From: Syngnathus acus
Lineage: Eukaryota > Chordata > Actinopteri > Syngnathiformes > Syngnathidae
Direction of reading: 5' to 3'
Assembly: GCF_901709675.1 (NCBI RefSeq)
Contig: NC_051088.1
Coordinates: forward strand, 10,070,193-10,134,192
Length of the DNA stretch: 64,000 nucleotides
In this document: positions 22,623-37,400 of the stretch, piece after piece
How the letters are laid out: each line of letters starts with the position of its first letter
How positions within the stretch are numbered: position 1 is the first letter of the stretch
Position numbers and translations under genes: made by a program
Notes under the pieces: generated by a model
Database searches by the model: none
What the model saw: the letters and a program-made list of their open reading frames with translations, nothing else
Told to the model about the DNA's origin: nothing

Positions 22623-22652
22623 TGACGTCAGAAGTTGGGTTCACTTCCGAGG
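22623..22652 (+). promoter_or_regulatory. nsun5 promoter: full CRE and ETS-like site
   Basis: A palindromic cAMP-response element TGACGTCA lies at 22623-22630, followed by CACTTCCGAG (ETS core GGAA on the reverse strand) about 12 bases downstream. Both lie about 180-210 bases before the nsun5 ATG. This pair is typical of TATA-less housekeeping promoters; function is inferred. Confidence 0.6.
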
Positions 22653-22829
22653 TAATGGCAACCAGTTCCTACACGCGTGTTCTCTCTCGTCCTTTATATT
22701 TCGCCCATCTTCACATTAGTTTTGTTCACAGAGAGCCTGAATAAGAACAGTAACGTCACGCAAGGACGTTTCAAATGCCTTTTAGTTTTCACCGCTAGCT
22801 CATCGAGCTCGTGAACGGTTCTCTTCGCC

Positions 22830-25486
<2,657 letters not shown>

Positions 25487-26813
25487 ATTGGCAGCATGTT
25501 GTGAACAACGGGATTGCATGACGAATGCTTTTCCATTTTTATTAAAAAGTCTACATGATACAAAAACTTTAAGTGCCTTTTCTAAAGTTCCTGCGGCTCC
25601 TTTTGCTTCCAAGTAAACTATTATTTTTCGTTGTATTAAATGGCACATGGCATTTCCATCCATGTTCTCGAGTACTTTACCTTATTAGGTGCTGGGCATT
25701 ACCATTTCCACACTGCCTGGACACTACTAAGAGATTGAAAATAAAAATGAATTCTAACCTTGGTCCTTGAATAGCTTAGTAGAGCACCAAGCCAATTCGT
25801 ATTCAAAAGACCCCTCTATTTTGAACACAACTGGAATAGCAGTGCAAATCGTAATATCAACGGAAGGGGGCGCTACAACCAAATTTAGATAGCTGGAGCT
25901 TTATTATTGCACTTTAGTGGCGTGTGTGGTGTCTTTGTTCTTTCTGCTGTGGTCTCTGTCCTCTTTCTTAACATCACACATCCTCCCTCATCTTCTCATT
26001 TGATTTCACAGGCTGTCTTCATTATTCGCAACACATTACCTTTGACCTATATTTCAGTCTGAACATGAAATATCTTCCATATTCCTTTGATGGGCAGATA
26101 GTTGCAAGGCTCCTCAGACAACACACATTTGCAGGGGGTAGTAGGGACTGGGAGGTTAAAATAATGTAAAGTGACTGAAGCTGTTGTGTGTGTGTGTGAT
26201 GTGTGTTTCTGTTTCTGTCATGGGTACATCCTTACAGCAGATTGCAGATTGACAGCTGCATGTACGGCTTACAGTGTGTGAAATACACTGTGCATTCGCA
26301 CGCACGCACGCACACACAGCTGACAACACTTCCAAAACCAGACAGAGTCCTGATAGGCTATAGGCGTGGCGGGGTCAATGGTCATTGCAAACATCACATC
26401 TAATAATGTCGTGCTGAATTCAATGTAGCAAGGACGTTAACTGCACAAGACAAAGACAAATGATTTTAATCAGCTCTTCATCGCAAGACTAATGGACAAA
26501 ACAATACCAAATATAGTAACATTTCAAAGACTTAACAAGAAAATTAAATGTGAAAACTGGGGGCAAAAGTCTTGGGTGTAATAATTCTGATGATAAAAAA
26601 ATGTGTGGAATAATGAAATACCAACATTAATTATTACTATTTAGAATTATTCAAAAATAAGTAAATGTTTAAAAACACGATTAAATAGAATATATATTGT
26701 GTATATATTGTAATGTATGTCAAATGTTATGTATGACAGGTTTTTCAAATATTGATTGAAAGCTAGTGTTGGCTTGTAAGTGAACGATTTGTTCAAAATA
26801 AATAAAATAAATG
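25487..26813. other. nsun5 downstream spacer
   Basis: Short probable nsun5 3' UTR, then AT-rich DNA with a TG tract near 26185-26200 and a CACG/CA tract near 26297-26318. No coding sequence or complete mobile element was recognised. Confidence 0.5.
25541..25546 (+). terminator. nsun5 polyadenylation signal (ATTAAA)
   Basis: ATTAAA 55 bases after the stop codon; a second, canonical AATAAA occurs at 25740-25745. Confidence 0.5.
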
Positions 26814-27094
26814 GCACTTTTCACTTTCATTTAAGCTTTGACCATGATTTTTCCCTAATGAAGTGGCCTGCGATTAGGTACACCTGAAAATGGCGGTGTA
26901 CCTAATGGAGTGTCCGAATGACGTCACAGATCAAACTGCCAATCAGGAGGTGGGGGTGAGGGCGGGTGTGGCACTTTTCACTTTCACTGAAGCTTTTTCT
27001 CTAATGAAGTGACCTGTGATTAGGTACACCTCATGGACACTTCAATAAGTACACTACACGAGGTTAAATAAAAAAAGAATAAATAAATAAGAAT

Positions 27095-27172
27095 GTGTTG
27101 CGAACGATTCGGTGAACGATTCGTTTGAACAAATCTTTTGAGTGAACTTTCTAAAGGAATGCACATCACTAG
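27095..27172 (+). mobile_element. Terminal fragment of the interspersed element seen at 28750-29812
   Basis: It shares GAACGATTC, TTGAAC(A/G)AATCTTTTGAGTGAAC and the end GGAATGCACATCACTA with 29728-29812. Only the last 75 bases or so are present, so this is a solo end or truncated copy. Confidence 0.75.
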
Positions 27173-27204
27173 TACAAAAGAGTGCAGACATCCAAGGGCT
27201 GACA

Positions 27205-27290
27205 GGTCAAATAGCCGACTGGTTAGTGACACAGACTCTTGCACGGAATGACCGTGGTTCGATCCCTGGTGTGAGCATATGCCTAAGTCT
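27205..27290 (+). repeat. tRNA-derived SINE head (A and B boxes)
   Basis: An A-box-like TAGCCGACTGG (27212-27222) and a perfect B box GGTTCGATCCC (27256-27266) stand 34 bases apart. No cloverleaf closes cleanly, and an unrelated AT-rich tail follows. This is a SINE promoter rather than a working tRNA gene. Confidence 0.65.
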
Positions 27291-27537
27291 GCTTTTAAAA
27301 TTGGAACCTCGCTTTGTATGCATATGCAAACGAATGCAAATATTTATGTATAAATACATAGGGCAGCCCCACCCCGAAGTTGGCGGAGCAAACCAAGGGA
27401 TCACGCCCACTACCTAGGGGGCGAGGTGAAATCCAATAGTGTAGGGGGCGGGGCGTGAAAAGTTTTAGCTCCTGCAGAACGTGAAAATGAACAAAATCTT
27501 TTCACACAGGTGTGTTTAACGAGGGAATCTTTTAAAC

Positions 27538-28014
27538 CATGTTGGAATGCGGCCCCGAGGACTAGAGCTTGACACCTGTGACCTTTGACCATGATATTTC
27601 CCTAATAAAGTGCCCTGTTATTAGGTACACTTCAAAATGGCGGTGTACCTAATGGAGTGTCCGTGTGATTCCCTCGTTAAGTGCACCTGCGTGAAAAGTT
27701 TTAGCTCCTGTAGAACTAGAAATGAACAAAATCTTTTCACGCAGGTGTTTTTAACGAGGGTAACTTGGAAAACATATTGGAACGCGGCCCCTGGAGGACT
27801 GGAGGTCAACATCCCTGGTTTATGTGAAAAGTGCCACACCCGCCCTCACCCCCACTTTCTGATTGGCTGGTTGATCTATGACATCACTTGGACACTCCAT
27901 TAGGTACACCGCCATTTTCAAGTGTACCTAATAACAGGCCACTTTATTAGGGAAATATCATGGTCAAAGGTCACAGGTGTCAAGCTCTAGTCCTCGGGGC
28001 CGCATTCCAACATG
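27538..28014. repeat. 124-bp inverted repeat (98% by eye) with 229-bp spacer
   Basis: Bases 27538-27661 and 27891-28014 are reverse complements with two mismatches. Weaker similarity extends the arms outward to about 27500 and 28052. The arms include the palindrome unit and a GC-richer segment (GGCCCCGAGGACTAGAGCTT). This is a fold-back arrangement inside the repeat cluster. Confidence 0.9.
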
Positions 28015-28026
28015 TTTTCCAAGATT

Positions 28027-28116
28027 CCCTCGTTAAGTGCACCTGCGTGAAAAGTTTTAGCTCCTGGAGAACGTGAAAGGAGCTAAAACTTTTCACGCAG
28101 GTGTGTTTAACGAGGG
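28027..28116. repeat. Near-perfect 90-bp hairpin (38-bp arms)
   Basis: The left arm starts CCCTCGTTAAGTGCACCTGC and ends TTTTAGCTCC. The right arm starts GGAGCTAAAACTTTTCACGC and ends TTTAACGAGGG. Only a few bases differ near GTGCAC/GTGTGT, with a 14-base loop. Related single arms recur at 27460-27530 and 27668-27770. Confidence 0.9.
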
Positions 28117-28749
28117 TAACTTGGAAAACATATTGGAACGCGGCCCCTGGAGGGCTGGAGGTCGACACCCCTGGTTTAAGTGAAAAGTGCCACACCCGCC
28201 CTCACCCCCACTTTCTGATTGGCTGGTTGATCTGTGACATCACTCGGACACCCCATTAGGTACACCGCCATTTTTAGGTGTACCTAATAACAGGCCAGTT
28301 CATTAGGGAAAAATCATGGCCAAAGCTTACCTGAAAGTGAAAAGTGCCACACCCGCCCTCACCCCCACTTTCTGATTGGCTGTTTGATCTGTGACGTCAC
28401 ACGGACACTCCTTTAGGTACACCGCCATTTTCAGGTGTACCTAATAACAGGCCACTTCATTAGGGAAAAATCATGGCCAAAGCTTAACTAAAAGTGAAAA
28501 GTGCCACACCCGCCCTCACCCCCACTTTCTGATTGGCTGTTTGATCTGTGACGTCACACGGACACTCCTTTAGGTACACCGCCATTTTCAGGTGTACCTA
28601 ATAACAGGCCACTTCATTAGGGAAAAATCATGGCCAAAGCTTAACTAAAAGTGAAAAGTGCCACACCCGCCCTCACCCCCACTTTCTGATTGGCTGTTTG
28701 ATCTGTGACGTCATTCGGACGCTCTATTAGGTACACCGCCATTTTCAGG

Positions 28750-29812
28750 TTCGTTCGCGAAGATTCACGAGTGAGTGACAGCGTTGCTGCTATGCCAGCC
28801 GACACACATTTGTTGGATTGTAGTTGATGGTGTTATTATACCGAATGTGTTTGTGTTTGAATAAAAGGTTGAAAATAAAAATCCGTTATGACGATATTTG
28901 TTATTTTGGGGTACACAACTCATATAACAACGTAAAACACATATTGTCCTATAAGCAGTTAACCAAATGTCTGATTTTTAGGTTTTAATTGGCGAATATA
29001 AAAACAAGGAATAAAACACCAGACAAGTTTTAACATAAATGTTTATTTAAAACCAAATAATATTAAAAGTAAATTTCAACTAGCAATCCAATGTGAAATT
29101 GCAGTAGATATATTGGATAACAATATTTAGGCGTATATATGCATACACGTTATTTAAAAACTACTATGTGTTATAAAATCAAGATTACCCAAAGAGAAGC
29201 ATAATCTCCCGTTGTTGCATAACGGCGCATCCCTTCATGCAATAAAGTAAGCCGTTAGCTTGGAGAAAACGTGCATAAAAGAAGTGGTGTTTCAGTGAGT
29301 GGTTCTTTATTTCCTTGGCAAATCATAAATCTACATTCTGGCTTACATAGTTCACGCCAGGAGGGAGACGCAACATGTTCACTGACTGATCCGTTGATGC
29401 ACGGGAAGGCAGTTCACCCATTAACTCGTTCGCGAACGGGAAAGTCAGGATTCCGTTCCCTCACTGATCCGTTCTCGCGACGAACTGGAAATGCAAATCA
29501 CTGACTCGTTCACTCACAGATCCATTCATTTGGAGAACGGGAAATGCAATTCACGACTCGTTCGTGAACGGGAAGTGACGTCATTTTCTTCTTCGTTTTG
29601 TTTTACGGCGAGGTGGCACCAGCTTCAACGCGCATTACCGACACCTACTGGTTGAAGTCATATGAACTGAAAAAAGAACGAATCACTTTAGGAAGTGATT
29701 CGTTCACTCTCTTTCACTGAAGAAATTCGTTGAACGATTCATTTGAACGAATCTTTTGAGTGAACTGATTTTAAAGATTCAGTTTACTTAAAAGAACTGG
29801 AATGCACATCAC
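28750..29812 (+). mobile_element. Non-autonomous interspersed element rich in GAACGAATC motifs
   Basis: It begins at the break in the last 157-bp repeat (TTCGTTCGCGAAGATTCACG) and ends GGAATGCACATCACTA at 29812. GTTCGCGAACGGGAA-type motifs recur (29429, 29537, 29561), and there is a perfect 13-bp stem GAACGAATCACTT (29676-29705). No transposase ORF is present. The right end matches 27095-27172. The class is uncertain; a hAT-like non-autonomous element is my best guess. Confidence 0.6.
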
Positions 29813-31426
29813 TATTGAAAGCCTTCTAGGAAAATGATAATGTTCCTACAACTTAGTGGACTGCAGTCATTTAGCACAAATTATGAAATTGCACATTTTG
29901 TAATGTTTACTGTATAGAGAGATGGGATTGAATGAAAGTATGAATGCCATATGCAGAAATGAAGTTATAGCCAACACATGCAGTCGGTGTGAATATTTTA
30001 AGAGGTCTTTCAATTATTAACACTTATAAAATATGCACAACGCATAGTGGATATGGGCTTTTTTACGAGGGTCCCAAGGACCAGCGATCTGAGCTCCTTG
30101 GCATGGCAGCCAAAGGTTGCATACGAAAAAACAGTTTTCGTACAGTGATATAAGTAACATTGTTCCATGTGAAGTTGAATGCCATTTCCAGCATAGAAAT
30201 TCTGATTGTATTTCCAAAATATACAATTTATCTTCATGAGAAGTGCAAAAGGCTTCCACAACAGTTTATATTGCAACCATAGGAGAATGTTTTATGCAGA
30301 AATATGCTTTATGGCTGCCATATTTGTGTCATCTGTTGCAGCTGAAAAGTGGACATTGTTATTCTTCTTACATTAATACATAATTGTTGAGAATTAGGAG
30401 AAATCTTTAACATGATCAGTGTCTTCATGAATATCATGAATTATTGATGATAAACTAAAAGCTTCCATTTTTAATAGAGCAATGATCCACATTAAATTTG
30501 AATATACATAATACAAAATTAAAATAATACCAATAGTTTATGGGTTTTTCTGTGAAACCTATTTTCCTGGGATTAATGTAAAAATTTGTTGAGGAATATA
30601 ACTGATTTGAAAATGAGGATTTCATTTTTTTTAACCTGACAAAATGAAGCCCCCTCTCGCTTCATTTTAACAAAGACGCCACCAGACAGGACTAAAGCAA
30701 CCAATATTTTTATATTCAACACGGCTTTTAGTCTGAGCACAAAAGCAACCAATAGGTCGTCAGGACACCAGCGACTAAAGGAGGACAGAATCCCTCCAAT
30801 CTGCAAATAAATTATAATTGGAAATGCAGTTGTTTACTGTATTTTATGCAAGTTTTATGTTTATTATCCAATTACATCATCTGAAACAGTGTGGTATAGC
30901 AGTACACAATACTATGAAAATTGTTTTCAAGTTGTATGTGCTGCAAAAAAAGTGAGACACAAGTGTTGTGAAGAAAGCATCCTTTTATTGGTGTGAGACC
31001 ATCTTGTCACAAGTGAGGGCCAAAAAGGGTTTAAAAACAGTCAGTGCTCCGAAACAAACCATGTCACGACTAGTAGGTGGGGCTTACAATTGAGAGTGGG
31101 TGTGGCGCTGCACCCGAGAAGAGAAGGGTTCCATAAAAATGATTTAAAAACAAAACGTCACTTTACTTTGCTCACTTTTACACGACAGCAGTATCAGAAC
31201 TTTCTTGGGGAGAGAGAAAAGGGGAAAATGGTGTATGTGTGCGCTCCAACAGAATTGCATTTGGGTGTCAAAAACATCAATAACAGTTTTTAATTTTCAA
31301 TGTAAAAGGGCTTCTCATGAGGAGTGGGCCAGAAGTCGGCCCCCTCCACTCCCCTTATGCGTTTGTTGTCACCATGGCGATAAGACAAAGTTCACCTTCA
31401 CCGGGGCGCCCCTGCACTCGTTCTCC
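29813..31426. other. Spacer and tkt 3' UTR
   Basis: AT-rich DNA without recognisable coding sequence. The part above about 30970 is the likely tkt 3' UTR on the minus strand. Around 30600-30790, TAAAGCAACCAATA and AAAAGCAACCAATA repeat, hinting at an old degenerate element. Confidence 0.5.
30984..30989 (-). terminator. tkt polyadenylation signal AATAAA
   Basis: TTTATT on the plus strand (AATAAA on the minus strand), 438 bases past the tkt stop. Confidence 0.65.
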
Positions 31427-34400
31427 TCACTTGGCGTTGGCGGCACCGCTGAGCACCTTGCGGACGGCCTGAATGATGGCGTCGCGATCGATGCCAAAGA
31501 TCTGGAGCAGCTCGTGGGGCTTGCCGCTGCGGGGCACCTGCGACACGGCCAGGCGGTGCACGCTGAAACCGCTTTCATTCACCACCGCCGAGCACACTGC
31601 CTCGCCGAGACCACCTGGTGAGAAGCACAGCAAAGAGCAACTCTTAAAGGGTCGATCTTTTCCAGATTGTGGGACACTACAGTACAGGTACAGGTCATCA
31701 AACAATCTATAACAATTCAATTAAATGCTGGTTCTTAACACATTTGTGTTTTATAACATGATGTCTCGGAGTAGAGTACATATTTCTTGATCATGTGTAA
31801 TACCTTTGCACAAATATTGCACACAACTGAACAATAATGCTAGTGCTAACACAAGTCCTGGCTGGTCCAGCTTATAAAGAATAATAGAAAGCTGCAGTAT
31901 GCACAGGCACAATAGAGATGTGGACAAAGACATTTTGGACATCTAAATGCATGGCGCTGGTACTGTATGTAGGTCAGCGAGGGCCCACAGGCCAAAGCGG
32001 AAATTAAGAAGCTCTGACAAGCTGTGCCAGCTCCCATCCCCCCACCGACATACTGTATTCATGGATCCCCTCTCATCTCCTTCCTGACTCACAAGAATCA
32101 CACACATTTCCCTTGTCGCTCTGTCTGCAGCCTCATCTTTTTCTCTCAATCCATTTATATTTGACTAATTTACTCTGCATCAATCCATTTTATTTACGAG
32201 AGCAAAAGAAATAAAATATTTTGAGCAAAATCGGGAATAGTTGATTGATTCTGTGTAATTATCATCTGAACAAGTCCTAAGCAAGACTCAGATCAACAGA
32301 ACGTGCGTGACAGATGTTCCACTCCAGTCCAATAGGGGGCGATGCATACTGAATTTTGATTATATTTGCAAGAAAAACATGCGTCTGACACACAGCATAA
32401 AACTATCGATTTTGTCAATTCTTATCAGGGACATTGTTCGGAATTTATTTTTCTCGACCTTCCTGCTGGGTTTTCACTCAAGTGCAAAAAATGGGACCAT
32501 AGTGGATGACATCACAAGTCAAAATGTATTACTTACCCTCATAGTAGTGGTCTTCCACAGTGATGATGCGCCCCCTGGTGGCCCTGGCGTTGTCAATAAT
32601 GGTCTTGGAGTCCAATGGTTTAATGGTGAACGGGTCAATCACGCGGATGTTAATTCTCTCTGTGGAGGAGAAAGAAAAGGATTCTTGAGGGGCTGCGTCC
32701 ACACATTCAAAATACAAAACAAGGTTCTCCGTACCTTTTTTCAGGTGCTCGGCGGCTGCCAGCGCCTCGTGGAGGGTCACCCCCGCGCCAATGACAGTCA
32801 CATGGTCGTCATTGGTTTTGTACGCAACCTGAGGTGGAAGGGAAGATCATACTCAGCTTTGCTATCATGGTGAACTGACAACCAAAAAAGGCCAAGTTAG
32901 TTCATGATAACTGGTAAAAATAAGTGAACACTAGAAGCTGGGGGTCTGCAGGTGCATCCCCCTCAATAATTGAAAACGTTTAACCATTCTCTTAAGCAAG
33001 GTCAGAATATCTTGCTTGAGAAACAGATCACAACTACAATTTCAGTTGCCTTTAATTTACAGTATTTGTTTCATGTCATCCATCAGCTGCACAGGCTGGG
33101 GAAAAAATAACTAGTCCATTTTGACCAAGTAAGGAGTAGAAAGTAAAAATATTAATGTTTCAAATGCATCTAGTCAAGTTAAAAATTATGAGGAAAAATA
33201 AATACGCAGTTAAGTGCATTACAATACAAAGTATTTGAACCTCATTACTTCCCATAACTGCTCGCTGGCCAACAAATGTGTTGAAGCAATATGTTCACAC
33301 AATAACTTAGTGGCAAATTGTGTGAGACAAATAAACACGACAAACCTTAGCCTGTCCAACGTGGAAGTCCTCGTTGCAGTTGTAGATAATGTTGTTCTCT
33401 GGGCGGCTCGTTCGGATGAAACACAGACCCTTGGGGGAGGGGGGGGGACACACAACTCACTATTATACTGTGTCTTCAGGGCAGAAAGAAAATGATCCAT
33501 TTATTCTTTCATTTCCTGCAGCATTTGTCCCTACAAAGGGTTGCGGGTGAGCACACTGGACACGGTACACCCTGGACCGGTCAGCAGCCAATCACAATCA
33601 CAGATAGCCAAGGACTTTCGAACGTGACATGACCAAACCCAGAAATCAGATGAGCCACGACGGCCGCTACCTGAGCACTTAGGCACCGGGATGACGGAAA
33701 GTGGGCGTAAAGGACAATATGGCTGCAACCCTATGGGGTTAATATGCTAAATTCATATTCCATATTACTAATCACAATTGTGATTAATATGTGCATTTAT
33801 CGGTTGTGCAGGTTTAGTTCAATTACTCCATTTGTAACTGTGATAATAATCGGTACCTTTGTATTAGCAGCAAGCTCCACGGCCTTCTCAGTGGAGACAC
33901 CATCACTAGGGTAGAAGATGGTGGCCCCGGGAATGGCTCTGAACATGGCCAAATCCTCCAGACCCATTTGAGAGGGACCGTCCTCTCCTAAACAAGCACA
34001 CAACACAAATACATACATGTACACATGAACAGACGTGAAGAGAGAAGCTCATATATGTGTAGCATGCTAGCAGCTAAGCATGCATCCAGGTAGTGAGCAT
34101 GCAGTATACCTGAGGAAGTGGAGGAGAAGGTGAAAGGGAAGGAGGTGGGGAAAGAATCAGATGGCCTCCGTGACTCGTGGGGGGGACACGGGGAGGGAGG
34201 TTGCTGATTCCAGAAAGAGGAAGAGGAGGAGGAGGAGAAGGTGACAAGATGGGAGGATCAAGTTAAGGATTCTGGGGAAGTATTTACTAGTGAGTCCTTT
34301 AACATAAAAAAATAAAGTGGCCATGAATCCCCTCCAAAGATCATTCTCAATTTTGATTGGCTGACCGATGGAGACGCCACAGTGGGATCCGCACAGGTTG

Positions 34401-37400
34401 ATGTTGCTCTCAGAGATGGCGGCCATGCGCAGCTGGTCGTAGGCTCGGGAGAAGAAGGTGGCGAATGTGCTGGCAAAGACCACGTTGCGGTCCCGCACGG
34501 CGCAACCGATGGCCACGCTCACCTGGGAGATGGAAGTGAGAGTGAAAACATTTTCAAGCGCCAGACCATGTGGCTCTTAAATTTCGGAATAATATAATAC
34601 GTTTGGCATGTCTATAACATTCTTTCTTATCTCCCTTTTCTTTGGTTTGTCTGGCCAATATACCTGTAATGTTAGATATTAGAGAACACACCTTGGTTGA
34701 AAATGTCCCTATGGTCACATTTAAGATTTTTTTTTTTTTTTAACCATATTTCTTTTCTCAGGCATGTTTCATGTTTTTTTAAAATAATTCCATTGAACCA
34801 CGATTCAAAAGCAACGTCTGATTTTTATTGATTCATTTTTATATATTTTTTTATTTATTCTCGCAATAAAATGATATTTTTTTCATGTTATCATGATTAT
34901 TATTATTGTTTGCAAAAAAATTCCCACGTGTCTAATTAATATTTGAGTACAATTAAGAGCAGCATAACTGCAAAATAAAGCTAAAAAAGTGACTTTTGTC
35001 AGTCTGCACAGACAAAATAAGACAAAAAATAAGTTCTGAGGTCCACTGTGCTTGAAAGGGGAATTGATCTTGTTTCATCTGTCAAGTGTGACATACTAAA
35101 CTGCCCATGCCTGAGAAAAGCCGAGCATCTGGGCCCATCATACCATGTTTTGCTCAGCGATGTAGCACTCCACGTAACGGTTGGGGTGTTCGTTCTTAAA
35201 GAGCTCGGAGAAGGTAGAGTTCTTGGTATCGCCGTCAAGCGCCACAATGTGGTCATTGGAGCGGCCTAGTTTGGCCAGAGCCATGCCGTACGCCTTCCGG
35301 GTGGCGATCTGGTCACAGATGTGCAGACAGACAGACAGACAGACAGACAACACTTCATGATGCAGTTTCAAAGAGGAAATCCCAGTCAGGTTTGCGTGTA
35401 TAAAAAGGTCATGCATTTCAGCAAGCGCGGATGGTAGCGCATCTCATTTTGCTTACCTTCTCTCCGGGTTTGTAACTCGGTGCATTGGGCATGCGGATGT
35501 TGCGCAGGCTGACGGGCGCGGTGTCCTCGCTGGGCGGCGAAGGATACAGGCGCTTGTTGCAGCTGACCATGCGGCTCTGCAGCTCCTTGATGACGCTGTC
35601 GGCCATGTCTTTGGGGAGGGGCTTCCCATGCCAGCCCATTTTATCCTCGGCCGCTGAAAGACACGCATGTCACGGTTGCAGTTTTCATTTTGCAGTGGTG
35701 TAAAGGGGAGCAACGGTACAGATAACCCACGGTATGGTCTGTACCTCAGTTTGTGCACCACAGTTTTTGGTACACCTTTTTGTGCAAACAGAAAACACTT
35801 TTGTTCTATGAAAACATTGCATTATTTTGTTTTTCAGTAGCATTTTTTTTAAAACCTGGGATTAATTCAATTCATAATGAATTTTGAAACCCTAATTTTA
35901 ATTTAAAACCCTACTTTGAACCCTTCTATGAAACCTGAACCCTAGTTTAAATGCCTACTTTAAAACCCTAGCCCTAGTTTAAAACGCTGACTTTAGTTTG
36001 AAACCGTACTATGACACTTAACCAATAACCCTAACCCCATTTAGAATGCTGTGACAGGTTTTGCCCACATACTATATACATAACTGGCTCATGCATAAAA
36101 TCAAACTGACACAAGCGGCTTCAATAAAGGTCAAAGGTTAGAATCATATGGACCATAGACTTAGAATGTTATGACAACTGCTTCTGCACATGTACCGGAG
36201 CCCCCCCGACCACACAATAACGCACATTCCCCTCTTTAATCATAACAAAACATTACTACAATAGGCCATTGGTGGATTTATCCTACACATTCTTGGGGAT
36301 TAAAAGACAGGGTGGGAGTAGATCATCAAGAGCTCCTATTAAATTTCAAAATACATTGAATGTATAAGTTATTAATGAATTAAAATAGCTGGAAAATAAT
36401 ACCTTGTATGCCCTTGCCCTTAATGGTCTTGGCAATGATGGCAAGCGGCTGGTGGCGGGGCTGACCAAAGACCTTACACAACTCTTCCACGCTGTGTCCG
36501 TCCACAATGACGGCATGCCACCTGCACAAATATACTCCAACTCTCAACAATGTTTGGGATTTATTCTATTTCAATTGTGAATAGTTTTAAATGTATTAAA
36601 AAAAAAAGAGAGATGTTCAATCATTTTTTAAATCAAGTACCTACCTCACATTGCATGCAGTTCAGTTATATTTGACACTTGGAGAGCAAAATGTTTTTTT
36701 GAGGTGATGTAATTGATGTAAAATGTTTGTGAACCACTTTGAACCAGAATTTCCAAATGTGCTTTTAGCACAAGTATTATTATTTCCAAGCTGTACGTAG
36801 TAACAAGCTCACCCGAAGGCCTCGCAGCGTCGTTGGTACTTCTCCACGTGATGCTGCAGAGGCGCCGGGTCACTCTGACCCAGCCGGTTGATGTCCAAGA
36901 TGGCCACTAAATTGTTCAGCTTGTAGAAGGAGGCGAAGGCCATGGCCTCCCACACCGAACCCTCGGACAGCTCGCCGTCACCCAGCAGACAGAAGACGCG
37001 GTAGCTGTGCACAATATCATTCCAGTCATTGATCATTCCCTTCATTTGCATTCTCTTATCTGCAATATCATTTAATTTAATTGACAGACATACAATTTCA
37101 TTTACAGTGGTCAGTAGGGAATTTTAATCAGAGATGGATTTATGTGACCGTAAATGTATATTTGACGGTCATTAAAAAAAGTCTTTTTTTTGTTGTTGCG
37201 CATTAGGTCTTAGTAATGTTTTCCTTTTTTTGTTTTTTAAGGTTTCAGAAAAAAATTCCACCCACTCCTGAACCCAACCCTCAATTCATAAATATTTCTA
37301 TACTATAATACATCATATATTAGCACTCGAGAAGCCGAAATTTGGACCAGCTGGGGAGTCTTTAGCAGCACCTTTTGAGCACACTCAGGCCTGATGTGAT

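Larger units (their letters stand above)
21482..22829. other. Myb-hAT 3' UTR and nsun5 promoter region
   Basis: The left part is the likely 3' UTR with AATAAA at 21989-21994; it contains a short SINE-head remnant (21616-21645). The right end, about 22620-22829, is the nsun5 promoter/5' UTR with a CRE and an ETS-like site. No other coding sequence was recognised. Confidence 0.6.
26814..28750. repeat. Cluster of 157-bp palindrome-bearing repeat units in both orientations
   Basis: Each unit contains TTAGGTACACC, GCCATTTTCA and GGTGTACCTAA, an 11-bp perfect inverted repeat around a 10-base loop. The rest of the unit reads CCCTAAT(G/A)AAGTGG, a TGACGTCA-like core and GGGTGAGGGCGGGTGTGGCAC. Forward copies lie at about 26814-26990, 26970-27055 (partial) and 27580-27661. 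Reverse copies begin at 27824, 28180, 28337, 28494 and 28651 (the last truncated at about 28750). Spacing of the last four is exactly 157 bp, and the 28337 and 28494 copies look identical. I did not recognise a named family. Confidence 0.9.

Noticed and set aside
27205-27290. Possible functional tRNA in the repeat cluster
   Set aside because: Good internal boxes, but no closing acceptor stem and repeats on both sides; a SINE head fits better.
26814-28750. CRISPR-like array of regular repeats
   Set aside because: Units are 157 bp, contiguous, occur in both orientations and have no unique spacers; this is vertebrate DNA.
31205-31621. Plus-strand open frame of 138 codons
   Set aside because: Antisense to the last tkt exon and its UTR; no recognisable domain.
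32307-32873. Plus-strand open frame of 188 codons
   Set aside because: It runs antisense across two tkt exons and their introns (32537-32659, 32735-32828); the minus-strand frame matches transketolase and has proper splice sites.
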